Origin: Syntrophosphaera sp035450685
GTDB lineage: Bacteria > Cloacimonadota > Cloacimonadia > Cloacimonadales > Cloacimonadaceae
Direction of reading: 5' to 3'
Length of the DNA: 22,497 nucleotides
Assembly (NCBI GenBank): GCA_035450685.1
Contig: DAOTNF010000026.1
Span: 1 to 22,497, forward strand
The notes below the pieces were generated by a model, which ran no database searches, was not told where the DNA came from, and saw only the letters and a program-made list of their open reading frames with translations. The stretch's first letter is position 1. Every line of letters begins with the position of its first letter. A program made the position numbers and the translations under genes. Positions 15,830 to 22,497 of the stretch are shown piece after piece.

Positions 15830-15918
15830 TTTTACCTTGCTTATCTTTACTCACCCAATATACACTTTCCTATGACTGGCTTCATCCTGTCAAGCAGATT
15901 CTGATGCCACTTTTAACG

Positions 15919-15964
15919 TTGACAACAAACACACTTTTTGCATGATGTCAATGCACGATATACT
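15919..15964 (+). promoter_or_regulatory. Candidate promoter region of the HIT gene
   Basis: TATACT (15959-15964) is a good -10 match 30 nt before the start codon; the nearest -35-like hexamer TTGCAT (15938-15943) leaves a 15-nt spacer. A consensus TTGACA at 15919-15924 lies too far from it. Assignment is tentative. Confidence 0.25.
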
Positions 15965-15994
15965 TATTTTCCATTTAAACAGGAGCTTAATATA

Positions 15995-16366
15995 ATGAAC
16001 TGTCCTTTCTGCCAGATACCTGAAGATAAGATTATAGGGGAAAACCAGCATTTTTACGCCATCTGGGATATCCACCCAATCAGCCAGGGCCACTGCCTGA
16101 TCATTTCCAAGCGGCACGCGGAGGATTTTTTCGCGCTCACCCCGGAGGAAGCCTCATCCCTGCACGAGCTTGCCCAGGAGGTGCGGGAACTGCTGGCCGC
16201 CAAGTATCAGCCCAAAGGATTCAATCTGCTCATGAATTGTGGCGCCTCCGCGGGACAAAGCGTTTTCCATTTCCACCTGCACATCATGCCAAGCTACGGC
16301 GGCGTGATGAGCGGGCTGAAAAACATCGGGCGTTCCCTCATGCAAAAGTTTTCCGGGGCTTTATAG
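15995..16366 (+). CDS. HIT-family (histidine triad) nucleotide-binding protein
   Basis: A 123-aa protein with the histidine triad HFHLHIM (92-98; His92, His94, His96), in which the middle His forms the nucleotidyl intermediate in the family. The start NCPFC gives Cys3 and Cys6, which with His41 and His92 probably bind zinc, as in many HIT proteins. HIT enzymes hydrolyse or transfer nucleoside phosphoramidates or dinucleoside polyphosphates; the substrate here cannot be told. The ATG at 15995 has AGGAGC 8 nt upstream; the 19 residues that could extend it upstream are less likely. It is the only plus-strand gene I support and converges with tgt, the space between them being filled with repeats. 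Confidence 0.96.
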   Translation: MNCPFCQIPEDKIIGENQHFYAIWDIHPISQGHCLIISKRHAEDFFALTPEEASSLHELAQEVRELLAAKYQPKGFNLLMNCGASAGQSVFHFHLHIMPSYGGVMSGLKNIGRSLMQKFSGAL

Positions 16367-16369
16367 CAG

Positions 16370-16590
16370 GGTGGATGTTTCGGGGCTGGATGGCTGTTTT
16401 CAAAAGACTGGATCACGGGTCAAGCATGCGCTTGCCCGTGATGACACGGTTTTGGGGTTTGGTAGGGCTTGTTTTGGGGTTTTGTGGTTGTTCCCAATAC
16501 GGCGCTATGGCAAGCGCCGCTACAGTAGAGGCGGTCGCTGAACCGCCTTCAGGGAACCTGTCCACCTCAAAAAACACTTTTCCACCTTTC
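16370..16590 (+). repeat. Interspersed repeat, copy B2
   Basis: It begins within a few bases of the HIT stop codon and parallels 11640-11862. It has AAAAGACTGGAT, a long hairpin with arms ATCACGGG/CCCGTGAT and inner stem CAAGC/GCTTG (16405-16449), the linker GTTTGGTAGGGCTTGTTTTG, then the hairpins CGGCGCT/AGCGCCG (16500-16519) and GGCGGT/ACCGCC (16530-16547). CACCT-rich sequence follows up to the next repeat. The hairpins may double as the 3' end signal of the HIT transcript. Confidence 0.8.
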
Positions 16591-16601
16591 AGCGGCATGA
16601 T

Positions 16602-17128
16602 CGTAGCACCTATATATATGGGGGGGGGATTGCTCTCATTTGCATCACCCTCTCCAACCTGGGTCTTCCTGGGGTCAACCTTATAATTTATAAGGATGAC
16701 CTAAGGATGATTAGCTAATCTATTGATGGCTCGAATGATAGCGACATGGGAGACAGAAAAGTGTATCTTGGGATTTGCCCGTTCGTTTCTGTGCTGGCTG
16801 GTTGTTTCTAAAAGACTGGATCCCGGGTCAAGTCACCCCACCAAACCGCTACGCGCTTTGGCGGGGACCCCAACAGCCCGGGATGACACGGTATATTGTC
16901 TGGTGGGGTTTGTTTCGAGGTCGGCTGGTTGTTTCTAGAAGACTGGGTCCCGGTCAAGTCACCCCACCAAACCGCTACGCGCTTTGGCGGGGACCCCGAC
17001 AGCCCGGGATGACACAGTAATGTAGTCTGGAGGGTAATCTTTTTGTAGGTCGATTGGGACTTGTATCGGGGGAACCTTTCCACCATTTCACCTTTCCACC
17101 TTTCCACCTCAAAAACACCTTTCCACGA
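16602..17128 (+). repeat. Long interspersed repeat, copy A2 (plus orientation)
   Basis: Same order as copy A1: CACCTATATAT and a run of nine G, the 29-nt palindrome (16673-16701), GATTAGCTAATC (16709-16720), about 90 nt conserved, then two tandem hairpin units (16813-16890 and 16940-17016). These units contain a long inner arm pair CCCCACCAAA/TTTGGCGGGG within TCCCGGG/CCCGGGA. A CTTTCCAC run (17074-17127) closes it, 15 nt from the tgt stop codon. It is almost identical to the inverted copy at 21993-22371, which has only one hairpin unit. Confidence 0.88.
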
Positions 17129-17142
17129 CCATTACATCGTCG

Positions 17143-18252
17143 TCAGATCAGTCTGTCCAGTACAGGCAGCATTTCCGCCAGAAAATCGTCGTAACGGCCG
17201 TCCAGGATGGCCTCGCGCGCCATTTGCATCAATTCCTGGTAGAAATAGAGGCTGTGGATGGTTGCCAGGCGCATGCCGAGGATTTCGTTCATTGAGATGA
17301 GGTGGCGGATGTAGGCGCGGGAGAAATGGCGGCAGGTGTAGCAGCCACAGAGGGGGTCGATGGGGCTGAAATCGTCCTTGTAGCGGGCGGCCTTGATGAT
17401 CATCTTTCCGTTGCGGGTGAAGATGCTGCCCTTGCGGGCGTTGCGGGTCGGCATCACGCAGTCAAACATATCCACCCCGTTGGCGATGTTGTTGAGCAGG
17501 TCGCTGGGGGTTCCCACTCCCATCAGGTAGCGGGGTTTGTCCTTGGGCAGGATATCGTTCAGGAAGGCGGTGATGCGGAACATATCCTCTTTTGGTTCGC
17601 CCACCGCGAGGCCGCCGATGGAATAGCCCGGAAAATCCATCTGCATAAGCTCCAGAGCGGAACGTTCGCGCAGGTCTTCATAGATTCCCCCCTGCACTAT
17701 GCCAAAGAGGGCCTGGCGGGCGGAATTGGTGAAGGCCAGCTTGCCGCGCTCCGCCCACTTGAGGGTGGTTTTGAGCGATTTTTCCACATACTCGCGGGTG
17801 GCGGGAAAAGGCGGGCATTCGTCAAAGCTCATGATGATGTCCGCGCCCAGGGCTTCCTGAATGGCGATAACGCTTTCCGGAGTGAAGAAATGGCGGCTGC
17901 CGTCGATATGGGACTGGAACTGCACGCCTTCGCGGGTGATCTTGCGCAGGTCGGAAAGGCTCATGACCTGGAATCCGCCGCTGTCCGTGAGCATCGGCCT
18001 GTCCCAGGAGATGAACTTGTGCAGCCCCCCGGCGGAGCGGATAAGCTCGTGCCCGGGACGCAGATAGAGGTGGTAGGTGTTGCCCAGTATGATCTGGGCG
18101 TGGCTTTCCTTGAGCTCGTGGGGGCTCATCGCCTTTACCGTGCCCAGAGTGCCCACCGGCATGAATACGGGGGTGAGAATCTGCCCGTGGTCGGTATCTA
18201 TTATGCCGGCTCTGGCGCGGGACGATGTTTTTTCCAATGTAAAGCGAAACAC
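17143..18252 (-). CDS. tgt: tRNA-guanine transglycosylase (queuosine pathway)
   Basis: A 369-aa enzyme that exchanges the wobble guanine of GUN-anticodon tRNAs for preQ1. Conserved elements are LTDSGGFQVMSL with Asp90, SFDECPP with Asp144, FGIVQGGIYEDLR, YSIGGLAVGEP and the nucleophile Asp264 in DMFDCVMPTRNAR. The zinc site is Cys302, Cys304, Cys307 and His333; the spacing matches the Zymomonas enzyme residue for residue from the nucleophile onward. The start is GTG at 18252, one nucleotide after the rseP stop codon; the ribosome site is weak, so translation is probably coupled. It is the last gene of the kamD-kamE-rseP-tgt block. No other queuosine gene is in the window. Confidence 0.98.
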   Translation of the reverse strand: MFRFTLEKTSSRARAGIIDTDHGQILTPVFMPVGTLGTVKAMSPHELKESHAQIILGNTYHLYLRPGHELIRSAGGLHKFISWDRPMLTDSGGFQVMSLSDLRKITREGVQFQSHIDGSRHFFTPESVIAIQEALGADIIMSFDECPPFPATREYVEKSLKTTLKWAERGKLAFTNSARQALFGIVQGGIYEDLRERSALELMQMDFPGYSIGGLAVGEPKEDMFRITAFLNDILPKDKPRYLMGVGTPSDLLNNIANGVDMFDCVMPTRNARKGSIFTRNGKMIIKAARYKDDFSPIDPLCGCYTCRHFSRAYIRHLISMNEILGMRLATIHSLYFYQELMQMAREAILDGRYDDFLAEMLPVLDRLI

Positions 18253-18253
18253 G

Positions 18254-19540
18254 TTATTTACTCAAATAGCGCAAAACTTCGCTGGAAATATCCGAATAGA
18301 ACGCCAAAACCATGAGCAACATCAATAGCATGAAGCCGATGGACTGCAGCGCAGTCTGCACTCTGGACGGGATGGGCCTGCCGATGATGCCTTCCACGCA
18401 GGCGAAGAGGATGAGGCCTCCATCCAGGATGGGAATCGGCAAGAGGTTCATGATCATCAGCATCAGGCTGATGCTGGCAAAGAAAAGCAGCGAATAGCTG
18501 AAGCCCTTGCTCCCCACCTGCTGGCTAATCGAGACGATCATGACCGGCCCGCCCACGTTCTTCTTCAGTTGGGAGGGGTTGAGCAGCAGCTTGTAGAGCA
18601 TCTGGTAGTTCATGGAAACAAAGTTCAGGCTGTTGCGCAAGCCGAGAGACAGCGCTTCCCCCAGGGAGAAGTGGCGAACATAGGTCACGGGCTGCTCCTG
18701 CATGATGCCGATCGCCTTTTGGGAGCCGGTGCTGAGGCTGGATTCGAGGCGGATGTCCTTCCTCAACAGTTGGCCGCCGCGTCTGATCAGGAGCGACACG
18801 CTGTCCGCGCCAGAACTGATCACCAGGTTTCGCATGGCATACCAATCTGTGACTTCTACGCCGTCCACCATCAGAATCTCGTCCCCGGGCTTGAGCTGGG
18901 CGTGATAGGCGGGTGTTTTGGGAATCACCTCCCCCACCCGTGCCCGCACCGCGGGATAGACAGACTGCAGCAGGGAATCAAGTTCCGAAGGGGAAACCGT
19001 AAGCTGCTCGGCTTGCCCGCCGCGGATCACGGTAACCTGATTGGCGCTTTCCAGCGAAAGATTATCCAGAAAATCGCCAAAGCCCCTGACCTGTTTCCCG
19101 TTGACGCTTTGGATGCTGTCCCCGGCGGCGAAATAGCGGGCGGCAAAGCCTTCCGCGCGGGCGATCACGGGACGCTGGTCGCTTATCTTGAGCGGCAGCA
19201 GGAAAGAGATGATAAACAGCAGGACTCCCAAAAGCAGGTTGGCAAAGGGGCCGCTGAATCCGATCAAGGCCTTCTGCCACCAGGGTTTGGACTGGAATGA
19301 ACCAGCAAGGCCGTCTTTCTGCTCGTCAGGGTTTTCGCCCCGCAGCTTCAGATAGCCACCCAGAGGTATCCAGCCCAGCCGCCATTGCACGCCCTTGCTT
19401 TGCCACTGGAGAATGGGCTTGCCAAACCCGATGGAGAACTTCTCGATATCCACGCCGAAAAGCCGGGCCGCGATATAATGCCCCAGCTCATGCACGAAAA
19501 TCATCACGCCAAAGGCGAGGATGGTGAGCAGCAAGGTCAA
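18254..19540 (-). CDS. rseP: RseP-family site-2 (intramembrane zinc) metalloprotease
   Basis: A 428-aa membrane protease. The first helix carries HELGH (His17, Glu18, His21), and the conserved loop follows with FSIGFGKPI and PLGGYLKLRGENP. Two PDZ-like domains fill about 115-290 (GDSIQSVNGKQVRGF and KPGDEILMVDGVEVTDW). The last helices contain NLLPIPILDGG, in which Asp373 is the third zinc ligand. RseP cuts anti-sigma factors and remnant signal peptides within the inner membrane. The ATG at 19540 overlaps the kamE stop as ATGA, tying it to the aminomutase genes. The usual neighbours of rseP (dxr, cdsA, bamA) are absent here. Confidence 0.97.
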   Translation of the reverse strand: MTLLLTILAFGVMIFVHELGHYIAARLFGVDIEKFSIGFGKPILQWQSKGVQWRLGWIPLGGYLKLRGENPDEQKDGLAGSFQSKPWWQKALIGFSGPFANLLLGVLLFIISFLLPLKISDQRPVIARAEGFAARYFAAGDSIQSVNGKQVRGFGDFLDNLSLESANQVTVIRGGQAEQLTVSPSELDSLLQSVYPAVRARVGEVIPKTPAYHAQLKPGDEILMVDGVEVTDWYAMRNLVISSGADSVSLLIRRGGQLLRKDIRLESSLSTGSQKAIGIMQEQPVTYVRHFSLGEALSLGLRNSLNFVSMNYQMLYKLLLNPSQLKKNVGGPVMIVSISQQVGSKGFSYSLLFFASISLMLMIMNLLPIPILDGGLILFACVEGIIGRPIPSRVQTALQSIGFMLLMLLMVLAFYSDISSEVLRYLSK

Positions 19541-20283
19541 GCTTTGACCGCCCTGGCAGCAAGGGTAATGGCGATAAAGGAGGCTACATCTGTGGAGTAG
19601 CTGCCTGTTCCGAAACCGGCGTCGTAGCCAAGTTCGATGGCCAGTTCATGGGAGATGCGCGGCCCTCCGCAGATGAAGAGCATCTTGTCGCGCAGGCGTT
19701 CTGCCTCCGCCAGTTCGATCAGCCGGGTGAGGTTTTTGATGTGGATGTTCTTTTGGGTGACCACCTGGGAAACCAGGATCACGTCCGCCTTCTCTTTGCG
19801 CGCCCTTGCCAACAGGTCTTCCGAAGGCACCTGCGCGCCCATGTTGATGGCGTTGAACATCTGATAGCGCTCCAGGCCAAAGCGGTGGTTGTAGCCCTTC
19901 ATGTTCATGATGGCGTCGATGCCCACGGTGTGCGCGTCGCTTTCGATGCAGGCGCCAACCACGGTGAGCTTCCGCCCGATGTGTTCGCTGATATAGGCGT
20001 CGGTGGCTTCCATGTCCATCACCGGGGTCTCCACCACTTTCACCTTGATCTTTGAAGTATCCACCGAAGCGGAGGTCACGGCATAGGCGATGAAATGGGT
20101 GTAACCCTCGCGCAGGTCGCGCAGGCAGGTGATCTCCACGCTCTCAAATCCGATCCGCTCGAGCAACAGGCGGGCAGCTTCCTTGCCAAAGGCATCCGGG
20201 GGAACCGGCAGGCTGAAGGAAAGCTGCATCTTGCCATCGCCGGAGGTGTCGCCGTAGGGGCGGATAATGTTGTTTTTGCTCAT
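19537..20283 (-). CDS. kamE: Lysine 5,6-aminomutase beta subunit
   Basis: A 248-aa protein of the KamE type. The cobalamin-binding domain has the signature DAHTVG (Asp116, His118, Gly121), the lower-ligand DxHxxG motif. Lys129 in NMKGYNHRFG sits eleven residues after that His, the same spacing as the PLP-binding Lys144 and His133 of the clostridial enzyme. The Rossmann part continues with ADVILVSQVVTQKNIHIKNL and ICGGPRISHELA, then ELGYDAGFGTGSYSTDVA. With KamD it moves the terminal amino group of D-lysine or L-beta-lysine, using adenosylcobalamin and PLP, in lysine fermentation. The start overlaps the kamD stop (ATGA). Confidence 0.97.
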   Translation of the reverse strand: MSKNNIIRPYGDTSGDGKMQLSFSLPVPPDAFGKEAARLLLERIGFESVEITCLRDLREGYTHFIAYAVTSASVDTSKIKVKVVETPVMDMEATDAYISEHIGRKLTVVGACIESDAHTVGIDAIMNMKGYNHRFGLERYQMFNAINMGAQVPSEDLLARARKEKADVILVSQVVTQKNIHIKNLTRLIELAEAERLRDKMLFICGGPRISHELAIELGYDAGFGTGSYSTDVASFIAITLAARAVKA

Positions 20284-21836
20284 AATCCCAACTCCTGCTT
20301 CATCTTGTCCAAGAACGGATTAAAGTATTGGGCGTCCTTGCGGAACACTCCCTCCAACCCTTTGCCGCCGTTCTCCGGCCGCTTGATATCGGCAAATTCT
20401 CCCCTTTCCATGGCTTTGAAGAGACCGTCTTCGGCAACCATCTCCAGAAACTCAACCGCTTCCCGCAGCACCTCGCCGGCACGCCGGTTCACAAAGCTGT
20501 TGGGAGCCAGGGACAGGTTGTCCCCCAAGTCCTTCACGGCCTTAAAGATGTACTGGGCGTTTTCGATGGCGAGGGAGCGGTCAGCCAGATGCGGGGTGTG
20601 GATGGCTTCCGTCATCATGCCCAAAAGCTGCACGCCCTGATGGGTGAGCTGGCCGACAAAGTTGAACATGGCGTCCATCAGATGGGTTTTGAAGATGTTG
20701 CCGCTGGCAAACTTGGTGGGGGGCATATATTTAACTGGCGAATCAGGGAACAGCTCCTTGGTCAGCAGGGCATGCGCCAGCTCGTAGGAAAAGCTGTTTT
20801 CCTGCTCCGGATCGATCTCGTAGGCATGTCCGAGGCCCATCTTTTCGGGTTTGACGCCGCTGAGCAGGGCGAATTGCTCGTTCAGCAGTTGGGAGGCGGT
20901 CACGGTGTAGGCTTTTTCTATGGCGTCCGAGGTGGTGAGATAGTTGTCTTCCCCAGTCTGGATCTCAATTCCGGCATAAGCGTTGACCATGCGGCTGAAA
21001 TACTGGTCCAGCAGGGTGCGCTTGGGATTGATGTCGCGGAAGAGGATGCCATACATGGCGTCGTTTAGCATCAGATCCAGCCGTTCCATGGCGCCCATGG
21101 CGGCGATCTCCGGCATGCATAGCCCGGAAGCGTAATTGGTGAGGCTGATATAGCGCTTCTGCTGTTCCGACACCTCATCCAAAGCGGCGCGCATGATGCG
21201 GAAATTCTCCTGGGTGGCGAAGGTGCCGCCAAAACCGACCGTGGTGGCGCCATAAGGCACATAGTCCAGCAGGGATTGGGCGGTGGAGCGGATCACGGCG
21301 ATGATGTCCGCGCCCTCAGTGGCGGCCGCTTTGGCCTGCACCGCGTCTTCGTATATGTTTCCGGTGGCAACGATCACATAGATCGCGGGCACGCGGCGGG
21401 GGCCGTATTCGGCGAAGAGTTTGTCCCGTTCTTCCCGCTGGCCGCGGATGTGCCTGAGCATCTGGGTGGAAAGCTTGTCCAGCACCTTGTACACTTGCTC
21501 GGGCGGGGCCTCCGGTAGTTCGGACAGGTCAAGTTCCCCCCGTCCCACAGCTTCCGCCACATCCTGCGCGTTCAAGCCACGGGACAGCATGGCGTTGGCA
21601 ACCGGGATGGCTGCCCCGCGCAACAGGGCGTTCTTTGCCTGCAGGTGGTCAACCACCACGTTCGGGAGCGGTTTGCCGTCCTCCAGCGCTCCGTCTATGC
21701 CCATCAAACGCAGCACAGTGCGTTCGATCGCCAGCGATGAATAGTCATCGAACAGCCAGGCAAAGGAACCGGCGATCCTGGCAGCCGCGGTACGGGCTCG
21801 GGTTTTCAATTTGGGATCGATATCCAGCTTGAGCAT
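20280..21836 (-). CDS. kamD: Lysine 5,6-aminomutase alpha subunit
   Basis: A 518-aa protein, close to the 516 aa of the clostridial KamD. It is the TIM-barrel subunit that holds PLP and substrate. Visible blocks include FAWLFDDYSSLAIERTVLRL, YVIVATGNIYEDAVQAKAA, ADIIAVIRSTAQSLLDYVPY with GATTVGFGGTFATQENFRIM, LTNYASGLCMPEIA, NDAMYGILFRDINPKRTLLD, KYMPPTKFASGNIFKTHLMD and LLGMMTEAIHTPHLADRSL. The start ATG at 21836 has GGAGG 5-6 nt upstream; an upstream in-frame extension of 21 codons is less likely. The enzymes for the other steps (kamA, kdd, kce, kal, ato/but genes) are not next to it, so the pathway is only partly shown here. Confidence 0.97.
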   Translation of the reverse strand: MLKLDIDPKLKTRARTAAARIAGSFAWLFDDYSSLAIERTVLRLMGIDGALEDGKPLPNVVVDHLQAKNALLRGAAIPVANAMLSRGLNAQDVAEAVGRGELDLSELPEAPPEQVYKVLDKLSTQMLRHIRGQREERDKLFAEYGPRRVPAIYVIVATGNIYEDAVQAKAAATEGADIIAVIRSTAQSLLDYVPYGATTVGFGGTFATQENFRIMRAALDEVSEQQKRYISLTNYASGLCMPEIAAMGAMERLDLMLNDAMYGILFRDINPKRTLLDQYFSRMVNAYAGIEIQTGEDNYLTTSDAIEKAYTVTASQLLNEQFALLSGVKPEKMGLGHAYEIDPEQENSFSYELAHALLTKELFPDSPVKYMPPTKFASGNIFKTHLMDAMFNFVGQLTHQGVQLLGMMTEAIHTPHLADRSLAIENAQYIFKAVKDLGDNLSLAPNSFVNRRAGEVLREAVEFLEMVAEDGLFKAMERGEFADIKRPENGGKGLEGVFRKDAQYFNPFLDKMKQELGL

Positions 21837-21937
21837 CAAGCCTCCAACATACTGATTATTGTGTGTTTGCACGTTTTCCGCGAGGGGTAGTTCCGTCAAG
21901 CAAAAAGCAAATCAGGCCAACTCGCTTTCATCAAGTT

Positions 21938-21963
21938 ATTGTATGCAATTTGTAATTTTACAA
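21938..21963 (-). promoter_or_regulatory. Dyad and possible -10 upstream of kamD
   Basis: A perfect palindrome TTGTAATTTTACAA (21950-21963) sits 114 nt before the kamD start, next to TACAAT (21943-21938), a fair -10 match. The dyad could be an operator; the -35 spacing is poor, so this is tentative. Confidence 0.25.
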
Positions 21964-21992
21964 TTCCTTGTAAGGCCTGTGGAAGGGTGTTT

Positions 21993-22371
21993 TGAGGTGG
22001 AAAGGTGGAAAGGTGGAAAGGTTCCCCCGATACAAGTCCCAATCGACCTCCAAAAAGACTACCCTCCAGACTACATTACTGTGTCATCCCGGGCTGTTGG
22101 GGTCCCTGCCAAAGCGCGTAGCGGTTTGGTGGGGTGACTTGACCCGGGATCCAGTCTTTTAGAAACAACCAGCCAGCACAGAAACGAACGGGCAAATCCC
22201 AAGATACACTTTTCTGTCTCCCATGTCGCTATCATTCGAGCCATCAATAGATTAGCTAATCATCCTTAGGTCATCCTTATAAATTATAAGGTTGACCCAA
22301 GGAAGACCCCTGTCTGGGAGGGTGATGCAAATGAGAGCAATCCCCCCCATAATATATAGGTGCTACGATAA
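21993..22371 (-). repeat. Long interspersed repeat, copy A3 (minus orientation)
   Basis: Reverse complement of copy A2. On the minus strand it reads CACCTATATATTATG and a G run, the 29-nt palindrome (22297-22269), GATTAGCTAATC (22261-22250), about 90 nt identical to A2 by eye, one hairpin unit (22158-22081), the linker and the CTTTCCAC run (22023-21996). The segment holding A2's second hairpin unit is absent. It lies upstream of kamD, so A2 and A3 bracket the operon as inverted repeats. Confidence 0.88.
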
Positions 22372-22497
22372 GTGAAACGGAAATAGAACGCGGATAACAG
22401 GATCGACAGGATCTGCAGGATATAGATTGAAATAGACCATTGAAGACCATTGAATAGTTATGTGTTCGTATTGCAGCGATGTCGCGATGAGTTAGCG
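22372..22497. repeat. Repeat tail with short direct repeats at the window end
   Basis: It holds the ATAGAACGCGGATAACAGGATC element (22383-22404, also in 3682-3708 and 11833-11860), AGGAT repeated three times at about 11-nt steps (22399-22423), and GACCATTGAA twice in direct orientation (about 22436-22456). No gene is seen up to the window edge. Confidence 0.5.

Noticed and set aside
16808..17107. 99-codon minus-strand frame with a twice-repeated CHPGL..GSPPKRVAVWWGDLT peptide
   Set aside because: It is a translation of the two tandem hairpin units. Such CHPGL/VIPACEPESS peptides are a known type of spurious protein from these repeats.

Overview
The window looks like a chromosomal contig from an uncultured Gram-negative anaerobe. 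Two lipoproteins plus Lnt and RseP point to a cell with an inner-membrane lipoprotein pathway and site-2 proteolysis. The adenosylcobalamin- and PLP-dependent lysine 5,6-aminomutase pair KamD/KamE points to amino-acid (lysine) fermentation. Two-subunit GlyRS, RecJ, ComEC and Tgt are ordinary bacterial housekeeping genes. Lysine fermentation together with short-repeat-rich intergenic DNA best fits the FCB-group candidate phylum Cloacimonadota (WWE1). That assignment is inference from gene content and not from a marker-gene tree.

Layout. Nearly everything is on the minus strand, so read right to left. (1) 21836-17143: kamD-kamE-rseP-tgt, joined by 4-nt ATGA overlaps and a 1-nt gap, so almost certainly one operon. 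(2) 15995-16366: a HIT-family protein, the only convincing plus-strand gene. (3) 15829-12466: DUF975-like membrane protein, then tldD and tldE (ATGA overlap), followed by a 58-aa zinc-ribbon protein (12326-12150) with its own hairpin. (4) 11349-5217: recJ, a lipoprotein, lnt, a MerR-like regulator, glyQ and an N-formylglutamate amidohydrolase, spaced from +13 nt to overlapping, so one long cotranscribed block. (5) 5068-4025: a secreted lipoprotein with a chitobiase C-terminal-like domain and a clear intrinsic terminator, then tRNA-Asn (3859-3785). (6) 2859-56: a small membrane protein resembling Mpv17/PMP22, then comEC.

Four long gene-free stretches (2860-3784, 11350-12149, 16367-17142, 21837-22497) hold a mosaic of interspersed repeats. 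A roughly 210-nt block carries two palindromes and leads into a hairpin unit with conserved flanks (GACTGGAT ... ATGACAC) and variable inner arms. Eight hairpin units are visible, several with compensatory changes that keep the stem paired. Two near-identical copies of the long block lie in inverted orientation on either side of the kamD-kamE-rseP-tgt operon. This repeat system is the most unusual content. No transposase, integrase, CRISPR array, phage gene or rRNA was found.
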